A stretch of 60,621 nt of DNA, taken from positions 1 through 60,621 of the IMG/VR virus record IMGVR_UViG_3300048930_000296, one strand, 5' to 3'. Under the pieces are notes generated by a model, which was not told where the DNA came from, did no database searches, and worked only from the letters and a program-made list of their open reading frames with translations. The DNA is from a virus. A program made the translations under genes and the position numbers. Shown piece by piece: positions 33,812 through 40,977 of this stretch. The stretch's first letter is position 1, and each line of letters begins with the position of its first letter.

Positions 33812-34032
33812 TGTGCTTCCTCCGGTTCGCAGGTGTAGGTGGCGGGCGCAGTGGTGTAGCGCTGCAAGGTCCAAGCGACCTCTTCGCAGTCCTCGGGGGT
33901 GTCGTATGCTGCGACCAGCACGTCAACCTCGGGGGTGCTGAATACCAGCACGGTGGCGGGGTGGGCGTTGGCAACCGTAGCGGTTGCAAGCAGACCGCTC
34001 AACGCGGTCAGTGGTCCAAGGTGCTTCAGCAT
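33808..34032 (-). CDS. Small exported protein
   Basis: A 74-residue protein with a clear signal peptide (MLKHLGPLTALSGLLATATVA, likely cut near ANA-HP). The mature part is acidic and has two cysteines. The start at 34032 is favoured by an AAGGAA site. An exported early protein could act on the host envelope, for example in superinfection exclusion; this is only inference. Confidence 0.6.
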   Translation of the reverse strand: MLKHLGPLTALSGLLATATVANAHPATVLVFSTPEVDVLVAAYDTPEDCEEVAWTLQRYTTAPATYTCEPEEAQ

Positions 34033-34277
34033 CAGTTTTCCTTCCATTCATGCCCGGGGCCCAGCGCCCTGGAGCTCATGTGGTATGCGTTGCAGTCGTA
34101 GATGTCCAAGACCTCCTTTGCGCAGAAGTCCTCGGGGAAATATGACGTGTATTCCCCAGCGATCATCCGGTCGTGGTCCCGGAAGGTGACAACGTTGTCG
34201 TCATGCAGGACAGCGACAATGCGCTGCCCCTGGGCGGTGTAGCGCCGCCCGGTGTTGAACTGAATACGCTTCTGCAT
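34032..34277 (-). CDS. Small hypothetical protein
   Basis: An 81-residue beta-rich protein (RRYTAQGQRIVAVLHDDNVVTF). The ATG at 34277 overlaps the stop of the small membrane peptide upstream, so it is probably translated by coupling. Longer in-frame starts overlap that peptide and lack ribosome sites. Function unknown. Confidence 0.55.
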   Translation of the reverse strand: MQKRIQFNTGRRYTAQGQRIVAVLHDDNVVTFRDHDRMIAGEYTSYFPEDFCAKEVLDIYDCNAYHMSSRALGPGHEWKEN

Positions 34278-34384
34278 CACAGCCACCGCGACGTGACGGT
34301 TGCAAACGTAGCGGACGCAATGACCGCACCGAGCACAAGCGCGGCGGGGTATGCGCGGAGGTATTCCATAGCGAGTTCGAACAT
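34277..34384 (-). CDS. Small single-span membrane peptide
   Basis: A 35-residue frame with a good GGAG site before its ATG. About residues 13-30 (AALVLGAVIASATFATV) form a likely membrane segment with a short charged N-terminus. It overlaps the next gene. The start lies 51 bases after a candidate promoter (34435-34463). Confidence 0.55.
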   Translation of the reverse strand: MFELAMEYLRAYPAALVLGAVIASATFATVTSRWL

Positions 34385-34434
34385 TGGTAGCTCCTACTTG
34401 ATGTGGCGGGTGAGTCAAACCTCCCCGTGCTTAC

Positions 34435-34463
34435 AAGGTAAGCCCTCGGCCGACCGATAACAA
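34435..34463 (-). promoter_or_regulatory. Candidate promoter with conserved leader box
   Basis: On the minus strand CCCTTGTTA gives -35 TTGTTA (34458-34463), then 17 bases and TACCTT (34435-34440). A GGGGAGGTTTGACTCACC box follows (34410-34427). Confidence 0.5.
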
Positions 34464-34502
34464 GGGCTGTCGAACGGAAAAGTTAGCTCACCTGACGACA
34501 AA

Positions 34503-34520
34503 GGGCGCCCGAAGGCGCCC
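34503..34520 (-). terminator. Intrinsic terminator with UUCG loop
   Basis: On the minus strand GGGCGCC-TTCG-GGCGCCC is followed by TTTGT, a compact 7-bp stem with a stable tetraloop, 24 bases after the stop of the gene at 34544-35287. Confidence 0.7.
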
Positions 34521-34543
34521 GATGTGCTTTGCGCGGGTTGTGG

Positions 34544-35287
34544 TCAGTTACCGGCGTCGGGTTCCGGGGTGCTGGCAAGCTTCTCGTCAGCTTCGGCGTT
34601 GCGCGCTGCTTCGTGCTGGGCCAGCTGCTCCTCGGCGGTCGGTGCAGCCCACTTCTTCCAACGGTAAAACTCGATCGTCGCGTTGTTGACGTTCCACTGC
34701 ATGGTTGCAGCGTGCTCCTTCACCTGCTTCACCGTCAGCGGGGTATCGGGGTTCAGCGCTTGCATCTCAGCACAAGCATCCCAAACGCTGCGGCACGCGC
34801 CACCGATGCTCGGCTGTTTGATACCGTTGCGCATCACCCGGTCCTTTTCGATCTTCAGCCCGGTTCCTTTGATCTCCTTCGTGCTCGGCTTGCGGGGGGC
34901 AACGTAGGGTTCGCGCACATCGCCCCACTGTCCGCCGCACCCCATGCACTCCCAGTGCGCAACCATCCCTTCCTGGTGCAGCGTCACCCCGGGCTTGTTC
35001 GCAGCCTCGTCGTCCCGGGAAACAACCCCGTTGTCGAAGTGGTTGATACCGCAGTGCGGGCACACAGCGGTTTCAGCGCTTTCCCCCTCGCCGAACTCAC
35101 CCAAAGAAGCGAGGTAGCTCGCACGGTCCGCAAGCGCCGCTTCGTCCGCTGCACGCTGGGCGCTCAGCGCAGCATGGTGAGCGCTCAGCGCGGCCCGCAT
35201 GTTGTCGTTGCTCATCCCACCGTAGGAGATGCGGGCGTCCTTGCAGGCTGCGCGAAGGGTGGCTTTGTTCATCGAAGCGAAGTCCAT
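34544..35287 (-). CDS. Zinc-finger protein with shared phage domain
   Basis: The 247-residue protein starts with a helical, Ala-rich region. It then has two cysteine pairs, CPHC (about residue 75) and CMGC (about 115), which form a likely zinc ribbon. The C-terminal third (NGIKQPSIGGACRSVWDA... RWKKWAA) is the same domain as in the proteins at 16037-16591 and 16684-17430. The ATG at 35287 has an AGGAG site. A DNA- or RNA-binding regulatory role is plausible. A terminator follows the gene. Confidence 0.7.
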   Translation of the reverse strand: MDFASMNKATLRAACKDARISYGGMSNDNMRAALSAHHAALSAQRAADEAALADRASYLASLGEFGEGESAETAVCPHCGINHFDNGVVSRDDEAANKPGVTLHQEGMVAHWECMGCGGQWGDVREPYVAPRKPSTKEIKGTGLKIEKDRVMRNGIKQPSIGGACRSVWDACAEMQALNPDTPLTVKQVKEHAATMQWNVNNATIEFYRWKKWAAPTAEEQLAQHEAARNAEADEKLASTPEPDAGN

Positions 35288-35372
35288 AGTAGTTCTCCTA
35301 TCTTGCACCGTAGGGGTGCGGGTTATGCTGCGCAGGTGCAGCGGAATGGAGGTGCAGCGCACCCCCTAACCG

Positions 35373-35576
35373 CTACACCTCCGACATGCGCTTCAACCAT
35401 GCACGGAAATGCGCACGGTCCAGTTCCGTGCATTGGGTGCGGTTGTAACCCCGCACCATGTTGCGGAAGCGCAGCGCGCTAGCAAGGGTTTCGACGCAAC
35501 CGCTGTTTTCGGCGCTTGCGACGTAAGCGTCGGCTTCGGCAAAGCGCAGCGGGACGGGACGGGTAGCTTGCAACAT
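35373..35576 (-). CDS. Small basic hypothetical protein
   Basis: A 67-residue Arg-rich protein starting at the ATG at 35576 with an AAGG site. It follows a candidate promoter (35626-35654). Function unknown. Confidence 0.58.
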   Translation of the reverse strand: MLQATRPVPLRFAEADAYVASAENSGCVETLASALRFRNMVRGYNRTQCTELDRAHFRAWLKRMSEV

Positions 35577-35625
35577 GGGTAGCACCTTTCGAGCTAGGGG
35601 TGAGCCAACCTCCCCCCACTCCACT

Positions 35626-35654
35626 AACATAGTTCCAGCTGGACCCAATTACAA
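35626..35654 (-). promoter_or_regulatory. Candidate promoter with conserved leader box
   Basis: On the minus strand CCCTTGTAA gives -35 TTGTAA (35649-35654), then 17 bases and TATGTT (35626-35631). The GGGGAGGTTGGCTCACC box (35599-35615) follows. Confidence 0.55.
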
Positions 35655-35662
35655 GGGCAATG

Positions 35663-35685
35663 GTGGGATTTTTCCCACTATTTTT
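35663..35685 (+). terminator. Possible plus-strand intrinsic terminator
   Basis: GTGGGA-tttt-TCCCAC (35663-35678) followed by TATTTTT. It could stop antisense transcription entering the early region. Confidence 0.45.
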
Positions 35686-35788
35686 AGGTCGACCGGATGT
35701 AGTGGTTTGCAATGTTTGCAGCCCAAGCTCTTGTGTGGGGCCCTATAGGTTGGGCCGACCCAGGTCGTAGCCCATACGAAAAAACCCG

Positions 35789-35870
35789 ATTTGCCACGTG
35801 GTGCCGGCTAACCCCTTACTCGCCCCAAGGGTCAAGGGACCGCAGACCTACGCTGTAGCGGCCCCTTATG
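35789..35870. repeat. Composite dispersed repeat, copy 2
   Basis: ATTTGCC-5 nt-GTGCCGGCTA (35789-35810) and CGCTGTAGCGGCCCCTTATG (35851-35870) match both blocks of copy 1 at 6819-6903 with almost the same spacing. Confidence 0.65.
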
Positions 35871-35888
35871 GGCTGTGCTGGCAGACCT

Positions 35889-35948
35889 ACCCCTTGCAAG
35901 GGGTGCGCTTGCTTGTGCCCAGGCAGCATCTATGCTGCTGTGCAGCAT
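35889..35948. repeat. Nested palindromes
   Basis: A perfect 16-bp palindrome (35889-35904) is followed by GCAGCAT, ATGCTGC and GCAGCAT at 35923, 35932 and 35942. The middle arm can pair with either neighbour, giving two alternative hairpins. Confidence 0.5.
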
Positions 35949-36302
35949 CATGGTGATGGGTGCTGCTGTGCAGGGGTAAGTGGTGCTGCTGCTTGGGTGC
36001 TAGTGGATGCCCATCCATACATATGCCTAGATGGATATGTGTTGTCCATGGTGTTACACTATAACAGCTAGGCCGTCAGGCAGGTGTCGCCTCGAGATGG
36101 GGCCGGCCACGTCCCCCTCCTCCCTCTGTGGTCCGACGACGATTCTCGCGATCCGAGCCCGACCAGCCTCTCGCGGTTTTTCGTTATATCTAACCCTAGT
36201 CTGCCCTAGTTCTGATTGTTTGCCGTATAGCCGGGGGTAGGCTAAGTTCTGTGCAAATCGCTCACCCCGAGCAAAAAATAGCGCGCGCCCCTAATTCTGA
36301 GT

Positions 36303-36512
36303 TTATCTAACTTTGCCTGTGGGTCCTTTGAGCAGTGAAAGCGCCTCTTCACCGCTAAAGCCATGCACAAGGAGAAGACCAAGAGCAGTTCCAAGGCAGT
36401 TCTCACAGTCTTCAGGCTTGCCACCGACTGTGTTGCTGCAACCTTTTCTGAATTCAAGCACAATGTCGTCTGGTGACATGGCAGGAACACCGAGTTCAGC
36501 AGGTGTGGTCAT
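36303..36512 (-). CDS. Small cysteine-containing hypothetical protein
   Basis: A 69-residue protein with three cysteines (FRKGCSNTVGGKPEDCENC) and a helical C-terminus. A GGAGG site lies upstream and overlaps the end of the previous gene. Function unknown. Confidence 0.6.
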   Translation of the reverse strand: MTTPAELGVPAMSPDDIVLEFRKGCSNTVGGKPEDCENCLGTALGLLLVHGFSGEEALSLLKGPTGKVR

Positions 36513-36513
36513 G

Positions 36514-36744
36514 TCAAAACCTCCGGTATTCGTCCGACTTCGTGAACCAACTGTGCAACGGGGTTAGACTTCCGTCAATTTCTTCAAGCTGGTATGCAAT
36601 GCAATTGAGTTGCTCAGCCTGATCCGCAGCAATGCAGAGCTCAACGATGCGTGCTCGGTGGTTCGGATCGGTGATGTAGTCGAAACTACAGCCTGCAATC
36701 AGCATGGACATGGTATTCAGGTCGTCTATTTCGGGCATACGCAT
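36514..36744 (-). CDS. Small hypothetical protein
   Basis: A 76-residue mainly helical protein (RARIVELCIAADQAEQLNC). A GGAG site precedes the ATG at 36744, and a hairpin lies between it and the exported acidic protein gene. Function unknown. Confidence 0.58.
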   Translation of the reverse strand: MRMPEIDDLNTMSMLIAGCSFDYITDPNHRARIVELCIAADQAEQLNCIAYQLEEIDGSLTPLHSWFTKSDEYRRF

Positions 36745-36767
36745 GATTTTCTCCGGTTGTTTGAGAA

Positions 36768-36789
36768 GCTAGCTCCTTTCGGAGCTAGC
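36768..36789 (-). terminator. Hairpin with GAAA loop
   Basis: GCTAGCTCC-loop-GGAGCTAGC (9-bp stem) follows the stop at 36802 on the minus strand. The T-run after it is poor, so it may be a partial terminator or an RNA-stability element. Confidence 0.45.
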
Positions 36790-36801
36790 CAGCTGAAACA
36801 A

Positions 36802-37332
36802 TCAGTCTTTCTTGTCTTTCTTGGGCTTGCTGCCGCTTGGGTTGTCCGGGTCGTTGCACCCGCGCCCTTGGCAGTCACCTTCATCGCCGTTCCCGTGACC
36901 ATTGTTGTCCTTCGGGTCGTCTTCGTCATCCTCGCCATCTGGCGGGTCTTCATCATCTGGGTCTTCCTCGCAAGGAGGATCACCTTCGTCATCATCCTCA
37001 TCGTCAGGCGGGTCACCTTCATCGTCATCATCGGGCGGGTCGGTGTCGTCATCCGGATCTTCAGGTTCGTCGTCATCGTCCGGAGGGGTTTCATCCGGCG
37101 GCCTCGGCGTAAACTTGGGAACCATGATATCAGAACCACTGGGCTCGGTGACCACAGGAACAACTCCGCAGTCACAGTCTGTCAGCTGCTCAGCTGTCAT
37201 CCAGCGGATGGTGCAGTAGGCGGTTTCACCCGCTTTGTTCAGAATTCGGACGCTGCACTGCATCCTTTCAACTGCAAGCGCTGGGAAACTCAGCGCGCAG
37301 AGTGCGGTTGTTGCAATAAGTAGACGTTTCAT
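36802..37332 (-). CDS. Exported Asp/Pro-rich acidic protein
   Basis: A 176-residue protein with a clear signal peptide (KRLLIATTALCALSFPALA), a short cysteine-containing domain (about 21-60) and an extreme low-complexity tail of Asp, Glu and Pro (about 75-145). A Gly/Asn/Asp segment and a lysine-rich end follow. The tail could bind calcium or coat a surface. A strong AAGGAGG site precedes the ATG. Such a protein is unusual among phage early genes; it may act in the periplasm. Function is unknown. Confidence 0.65.
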   Translation of the reverse strand: MKRLLIATTALCALSFPALAVERMQCSVRILNKAGETAYCTIRWMTAEQLTDCDCGVVPVVTEPSGSDIMVPKFTPRPPDETPPDDDDEPEDPDDDTDPPDDDDEGDPPDDEDDDEGDPPCEEDPDDEDPPDGEDDEDDPKDNNGHGNGDEGDCQGRGCNDPDNPSGSKPKKDKKD

Positions 37333-37418
37333 TTAAGCCTCCTTGTTTACCGGGGACCGCCCGGCGCGGATTCACTTGTTCAGCTGCGCTAGCGTGCGCA
37401 ACCGTTGCTGAGCGCGAG

Positions 37419-37853
37419 CTAGCGTTCGTCTCCAGAGCCGCGCAATGCGTCCCTGTCGGTGCGGTCCTTCAGCTTCTCAAGGTTGATCATTGCAGCTTCT
37501 GCCAGGCTGATGCCAAGCTCGTTGCAGATGGCGCTCAGATACCACAGCACGTCACCGACCTCTTTGATGATCAGGGCCTTGCGACCATCAGTCAGCTTGG
37601 CGTGTTCAAGATACACAACAGCAGTTCCCGGGTCATAGGGTATCAGCCCGTCATCCCGCATTGCCTTGCCGACGTGCTCTGCGAGCTCACCCGCCTCCCC
37701 ATTCAGCTTCAGGGCGCAGTAGGCAAGCCCGAGCGGGGTGCCCTGGCCGGGGTAGATCGCTGACTTGGTTGCGACTTCTTGGTAGACGCGCAAACTTTCG
37801 TCAGTGTTGAACCGAGCAAGGTCGTGACCCGTGATGCGGTTGATTGTGGTCAT
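37419..37853 (-). CDS. MazG-like nucleotide pyrophosphohydrolase
   Basis: The 144-residue product has the MazG signature: NGEAGELAEHVGKAMRDD (EExxE-type helix) and IIKEVGDVLWYL (ExxD helix). MazG-type enzymes hydrolyse nucleoside triphosphates or (p)ppGpp and are common in phages. The ATG at 37853 has an AAGGAG site; the longer in-frame start overlaps the upstream gene and is rejected. Confidence 0.85.
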   Translation of the reverse strand: MTTINRITGHDLARFNTDESLRVYQEVATKSAIYPGQGTPLGLAYCALKLNGEAGELAEHVGKAMRDDGLIPYDPGTAVVYLEHAKLTDGRKALIIKEVGDVLWYLSAICNELGISLAEAAMINLEKLKDRTDRDALRGSGDER

Positions 37854-37854
37854 T

Positions 37855-38067
37855 TCAGACAAACTCCTTGAATCTGAAGGTTTCTTCGTGTTGCTTCTCC
37901 AACTTCCGCACAACGTAACGGAAGCGTGGCCCACCGTATTGGAGGGCTGTCTCACCTTGCTTCTTGTTCTTCCTGAACACCCCAAGAACAAGACCAGTCT
38001 CTACCGTTGCGCAGAGTCTGTATTCTTGCCCGGGTTCTTTCAGTTTGAAATTGACGTAAGTTGTCAT
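37855..38067 (-). CDS. Small hypothetical protein
   Basis: A 70-residue beta-rich protein (YRLCATVETGLVLGVFRKNKK). Its start overlaps the stop of the gene upstream, and the mazG-like gene follows two bases after its stop. Function unknown. Confidence 0.58.
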   Translation of the reverse strand: MTTYVNFKLKEPGQEYRLCATVETGLVLGVFRKNKKQGETALQYGGPRFRYVVRKLEKQHEETFRFKEFV

Positions 38068-38231
38068 TTCAGCAACGCCTCAAGAACGTCAGCTGCATTT
38101 CGCAGCCTTTTTACCCATCTAAGCACGGCAGCCTTCGAAACAGGTTGCTTCTTTTCGATAGCAAGAGAAATTTCTCCGTTGACGCCTGCCATAGCGTGCC
38201 ACGCAGCAGCCAGAACTTGCCCGGCGCTCAT
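38064..38231 (-). CDS. Small helical protein
   Basis: A 55-residue frame (MSAGQVLAAAWHAMAGVNG at the start, basic helical end) that fills the gap between two genes and overlaps both by a few bases. Function unknown. Confidence 0.55.
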   Translation of the reverse strand: MSAGQVLAAAWHAMAGVNGEISLAIEKKQPVSKAAVLRWVKRLRNAADVLEALLK

Positions 38232-38464
38232 TACCATGGCCCTTGAAAGCTTAGTTGAAGCCTTCGTTTTGGCGCGTCTTCGCTATAAATATGACAGATT
38301 TCTTTGAAAGGAAGGTCAAAATGCTCAACTGCAATCGCTTTCGGCGGGTTTCTAAACACTTTGCGAGCGCCTTCAGTTCTTTTTTCAGACGGAGGTTCTT
38401 TGCTGTAGTATATAGCTGGGCACCAGTTGCCACGAAAGCCTTTTTCTTCAACGAACCACTTCAT
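38231..38464 (-). CDS. Small hypothetical protein
   Basis: A 77-residue basic protein (KWFVEEKGFRGNWCPAIYYS). It is the first gene of the minus-strand arm, with a GAGGA site before the ATG. A weak promoter-like pair (TTGCAA, 17 bases, TTAACT) lies upstream on the minus strand. Function unknown. Confidence 0.6.
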   Translation of the reverse strand: MKWFVEEKGFRGNWCPAIYYSKEPPSEKRTEGARKVFRNPPKAIAVEHFDLPFKEICHIYSEDAPKRRLQLSFQGPW

Positions 38465-38614
38465 CTGAGTTTCCTCTGTTGTGTTGACCTACAGTTAAGC
38501 AGGCACTCACCCGCGTTGCAAGTAAAAAACGCCCGTTGTGAACAGTGTTTTGCCCTTGCGATGGCGCTTACCTGTGCATTAAGCTGCCTGAACACGCCAG
38601 TCACGGAGTTGGCA
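38465..38614. promoter_or_regulatory. Divergent control region
   Basis: This gap separates the minus- and plus-strand arms. On the minus strand TTGCAA-17-TTAACT with a TGC extension points to 38464. On the plus strand CCCTTGCGA gives a -35 TTGCGA at 38556-38561, but the -10 (TTAAGC, 38579-38584) is weak. Exact starts are uncertain. Confidence 0.45.
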
Positions 38615-38824
38615 ATGCTGAGACGTTTCTTTCTGATGGGGTTTCTGAATGACGAATGCACGCATTGCAAAGGTGCGGGCTTTCACAAGTATCCGGCTCT
38701 TCGGCCAATGGTTTGCGAGACCTGTGACGGCACAGGAAAGAACGCTAACCCACTCGCAACGATTGTTTGGATCTTTGCGATACTGGTTCTGACGTTCGGA
38801 CCCGTTATCTGGTATTTCAGCTGA
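38615..38824 (+). CDS. Small zinc-finger membrane protein
   Basis: A 69-residue protein with two DnaJ-like CxxCxGxG motifs (CTHCKGAG and CETCDGTG) and a C-terminal membrane helix (TIVWIFAILVLTFGPVIW). The ATG at 38615 has a GGAG site; the longer frame upstream lies in the divergent control region. It may bring a zinc-ribbon domain to the membrane. Function unknown. Confidence 0.65.
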   Translation: MLRRFFLMGFLNDECTHCKGAGFHKYPALRPMVCETCDGTGKNANPLATIVWIFAILVLTFGPVIWYFS

Positions 38825-39651
38825 TGCCAAAAGAGCGCGGAACGGTTCTTGGGGGCGGTGTTCGAAAGGCATACGCTAGCAAAGGGGATGACACGACTCT
38901 TTCGAGATTCGTGAAGGTTCATGGTGCTAAACCGCTGAGACAGAAGCCCAAGCAGGGCTGGCTGAAAGGAACTCGTTTCGACGTTTCAACCATAGGCAGG
39001 TCGGTCTTTTACCGCAACGGGGTCAAAGCTCCGGATAAGAAACCTCTTGTCAGCGGCCACAGCAATGCGAAAATTGGACGCGATGTCCGTAAAGGCAGAT
39101 TGTTCCGCGGATACTGGATCTATACGCTAACGCTTGAAGAGCGGGCAACCTGCCCTCGGAGCTGTTTCCACTGGGACACTTGTTACGGCAACAACATGCC
39201 TTTTGCGAAGCGAGTTGATCACACTGATCATCGCGCCTTGCAGCAAGCTATTGTCGACCAACTTTACATCGAATTGAATAAAGCTGGTCGCGCTGGTGTT
39301 CTGGTGCGCTTGCACGCTCTCGGAGACTTCTTTTCAGTTGAATATGTTCGCTTCTGGGAGCGACTGCTTGAACACTGGCCCAGGCTTGCTGTCTTCGGTT
39401 ATACCGCGTGGAAGCTGAATACGGAAATTGGCTGTGAGGTGGCAAGGGTAAAGGGGCGCCACGGCAGGCGCTTTGCAATTCGCTGGTCGGATGGGTGGGG
39501 CGCAGAGGATTGTGCAATTCCAATAGCGTTTGAATCCGACTGTCCTGACAATGCGTTTGTCTGCCCTGAGCAGACAGGCAGAACCGCAGCTTGTGCGACC
39601 TGTGGCCTCTGTTGGAACTCGACCCGTAACGTCGCCTTTCTGGAGCACTAG
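38824..39651 (+). CDS. gp88-like cysteine-rich phage protein
   Basis: A 275-residue protein with a conserved set of cysteines: CPRSCFHWDTCYG (about 102-114), RLHALGDFFS and CPEQTGRTAACATCGLCW near the end. It resembles the phage gene product 88 family, widespread but of unknown function; the cysteines could bind iron-sulfur or zinc. The ATG at 38824 overlaps the previous stop; an earlier in-frame start lies inside that gene. Confidence 0.68.
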   Translation: MPKERGTVLGGGVRKAYASKGDDTTLSRFVKVHGAKPLRQKPKQGWLKGTRFDVSTIGRSVFYRNGVKAPDKKPLVSGHSNAKIGRDVRKGRLFRGYWIYTLTLEERATCPRSCFHWDTCYGNNMPFAKRVDHTDHRALQQAIVDQLYIELNKAGRAGVLVRLHALGDFFSVEYVRFWERLLEHWPRLAVFGYTAWKLNTEIGCEVARVKGRHGRRFAIRWSDGWGAEDCAIPIAFESDCPDNAFVCPEQTGRTAACATCGLCWNSTRNVAFLEH

Positions 39652-40002
39652 ATGAAACTGCCTGAAACTGTTCTCGTTGGTTGGAAAACGTTCAAGGTTG
39701 AAGATTGGGATCCGAAGCTTGCTGCGTCAAGTCGCCGGTATGGTGAGTGTGACCATACGCCAGCGATCATCCGCATTGACACTTCGCACAGCCCCGAGCA
39801 GGTCCTTGAGACTTTTTTGCATGAGCTGTATCACGCAGCAATTGAGGTTGGAGGCCTGGTTGCAGGACCTGGACCTCAATGGGACGAGGAGCGTGTGGTC
39901 ACATACTTCGCGTCATGGCAGTCAACTCTTCTCAAGCAGAACCCAGCTCTTGCAAAGCTGATCTGGCAGGTGTATGGTGCAGCAGAAGGAGAGACCAAAT
40001 GA
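39652..40002 (+). CDS. HExxH metallopeptidase-like protein
   Basis: A 116-residue protein with a zinc-protease motif in LETFLHELYHAAIEVGG (HELYH, about 61-65) and a downstream DEE (about 83-85) that could give the third ligand. Small phage proteins of this type resemble SprT or ImmA-like peptidases. It starts immediately after the previous stop. A role in cleaving a host or phage protein is possible. Confidence 0.65.
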   Translation: MKLPETVLVGWKTFKVEDWDPKLAASSRRYGECDHTPAIIRIDTSHSPEQVLETFLHELYHAAIEVGGLVAGPGPQWDEERVVTYFASWQSTLLKQNPALAKLIWQVYGAAEGETK

Positions 40003-40490
40003 AACCTCAGAAGCAACGTTATCGCCACAAGCCTGAAGAAGGCATCTACGGGGATTGTCACCGCACTTGTATCGCCATGCTTCTTGACATGGATCGTGAT
40101 AGCGTTCCGCACTTTGCTGAACAGCATCCAGATGATTCGCGGTCATTCCAGCGCGCCTGCGAGGACTGGTTGAACGCCCACGGGCTTGCTACGGTCAATA
40201 TACCGTTCAATGCAAGCCTTCAGGAAGTGTTTGATTTCATGCGGGTCGTGAACCCTGGAGTCTACTACATTCTTGGCGGTGAGTCGAGAACCGGAGTTAA
40301 CCACAGTGTCGTCGCTGTGAACGACATGATTGCTGCCGATCCGTCGTTGAATGATTCTGGAATTATTGGTCCAACAAAGCCTGACGGGCATTATTGGGTG
40401 ACGTTCTACGTTCCAATGAGTTTGAAGTTGAATTCCGGATATGCTTCCGACCCTACTTATGAAGGGATTAAGGAGCCCGCGGATGATTGA
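39999..40490 (+). CDS. Papain-fold/C39-like cysteine peptidase candidate
   Basis: A 163-residue protein with IYGDCHRTCIAMLLD near residues 17-31 and NHSVVAVNDM about residue 106, which look like the Cys and His/Asn-Asp blocks of a papain-like fold. Similar small proteins occur in many phages without assigned function. The start overlaps the preceding stop (ATGA) with a GGAGA site. Confidence 0.55.
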   Translation: MKPQKQRYRHKPEEGIYGDCHRTCIAMLLDMDRDSVPHFAEQHPDDSRSFQRACEDWLNAHGLATVNIPFNASLQEVFDFMRVVNPGVYYILGGESRTGVNHSVVAVNDMIAADPSLNDSGIIGPTKPDGHYWVTFYVPMSLKLNSGYASDPTYEGIKEPADD

Positions 40491-40977
40491 CTTCTTTGAT
40501 GAGATGTTCAAGAGCGCACAGAGCCCTTTCGCGCCGCAGCTAACGCCTCTGCAAATGATGGAAATGGGGGTGTTCGGGCGCAGCTACTTCACCGAGGCAA
40601 CTGAAGAAGATTTTGAAGGCCTTGCGCCTGCAGTTGAAGAGCTGGCACGGAAGCAGGTTGGGAAGTATAGCCCCAAGCTGAACCGATTTAAGGTTCGCAG
40701 CGGTGACAGTAAGCAAGCCTGGGCAGCGCAAGGATGGTTGAAGCCGGAAGACCCGCTTGGCTGGTTCCATTGGTATTGCCGATATCACAACGGGCGTCGG
40801 CATATGCGCGACGAATGGCAGATTGAACGCTGGCGCAACTTTGGAATTCGTTGGGGCAGATTTGGTCGAGACCAAGTGCGGACGCGCGGATGGTGTTCCC
40901 CTGTAGTCAAGCAGAGTCTGCTCCATTGGGCGTATGAACCCGAGACAATTCTGAGGATTGGCAATGGACCTTCTTGA
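40483..40977 (+). CDS. Hypothetical accessory protein
   Basis: A 164-residue protein rich in aromatic and basic residues (GWFHWYCRYHNGRRH). I recall related proteins in other phages but no function. The ATG at 40483 overlaps the end of the preceding gene; a longer in-frame start is rejected for the same reason. Confidence 0.6.
   Translation: MIDFFDEMFKSAQSPFAPQLTPLQMMEMGVFGRSYFTEATEEDFEGLAPAVEELARKQVGKYSPKLNRFKVRSGDSKQAWAAQGWLKPEDPLGWFHWYCRYHNGRRHMRDEWQIERWRNFGIRWGRFGRDQVRTRGWCSPVVKQSLLHWAYEPETILRIGNGPS

Larger units (their letters stand above)
35577..36302. other. 726-bp non-coding region rich in inverted repeats
   Basis: I see no supported gene here. It holds the promoter for the gene at 35373-35576, a plus-strand hairpin followed by TATTTTT (35663-35685), the second copy of the composite repeat (35789-35870), and the palindrome ACCCCTTGCAAGGGGT (35889-35904). 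It also contains alternating GCAGCAT/ATGCTGC repeats (35923-35948) and a TATAAC/TATAGT-like AT-rich spot near 36055-36065. Confidence 0.55.

Noticed and set aside
36726-37323. Plus- and minus-strand frames over the Asp/Pro-rich gene
   Set aside because: Shadow frames of the repetitive acidic coding sequence; no ribosome sites and no signal of selection.
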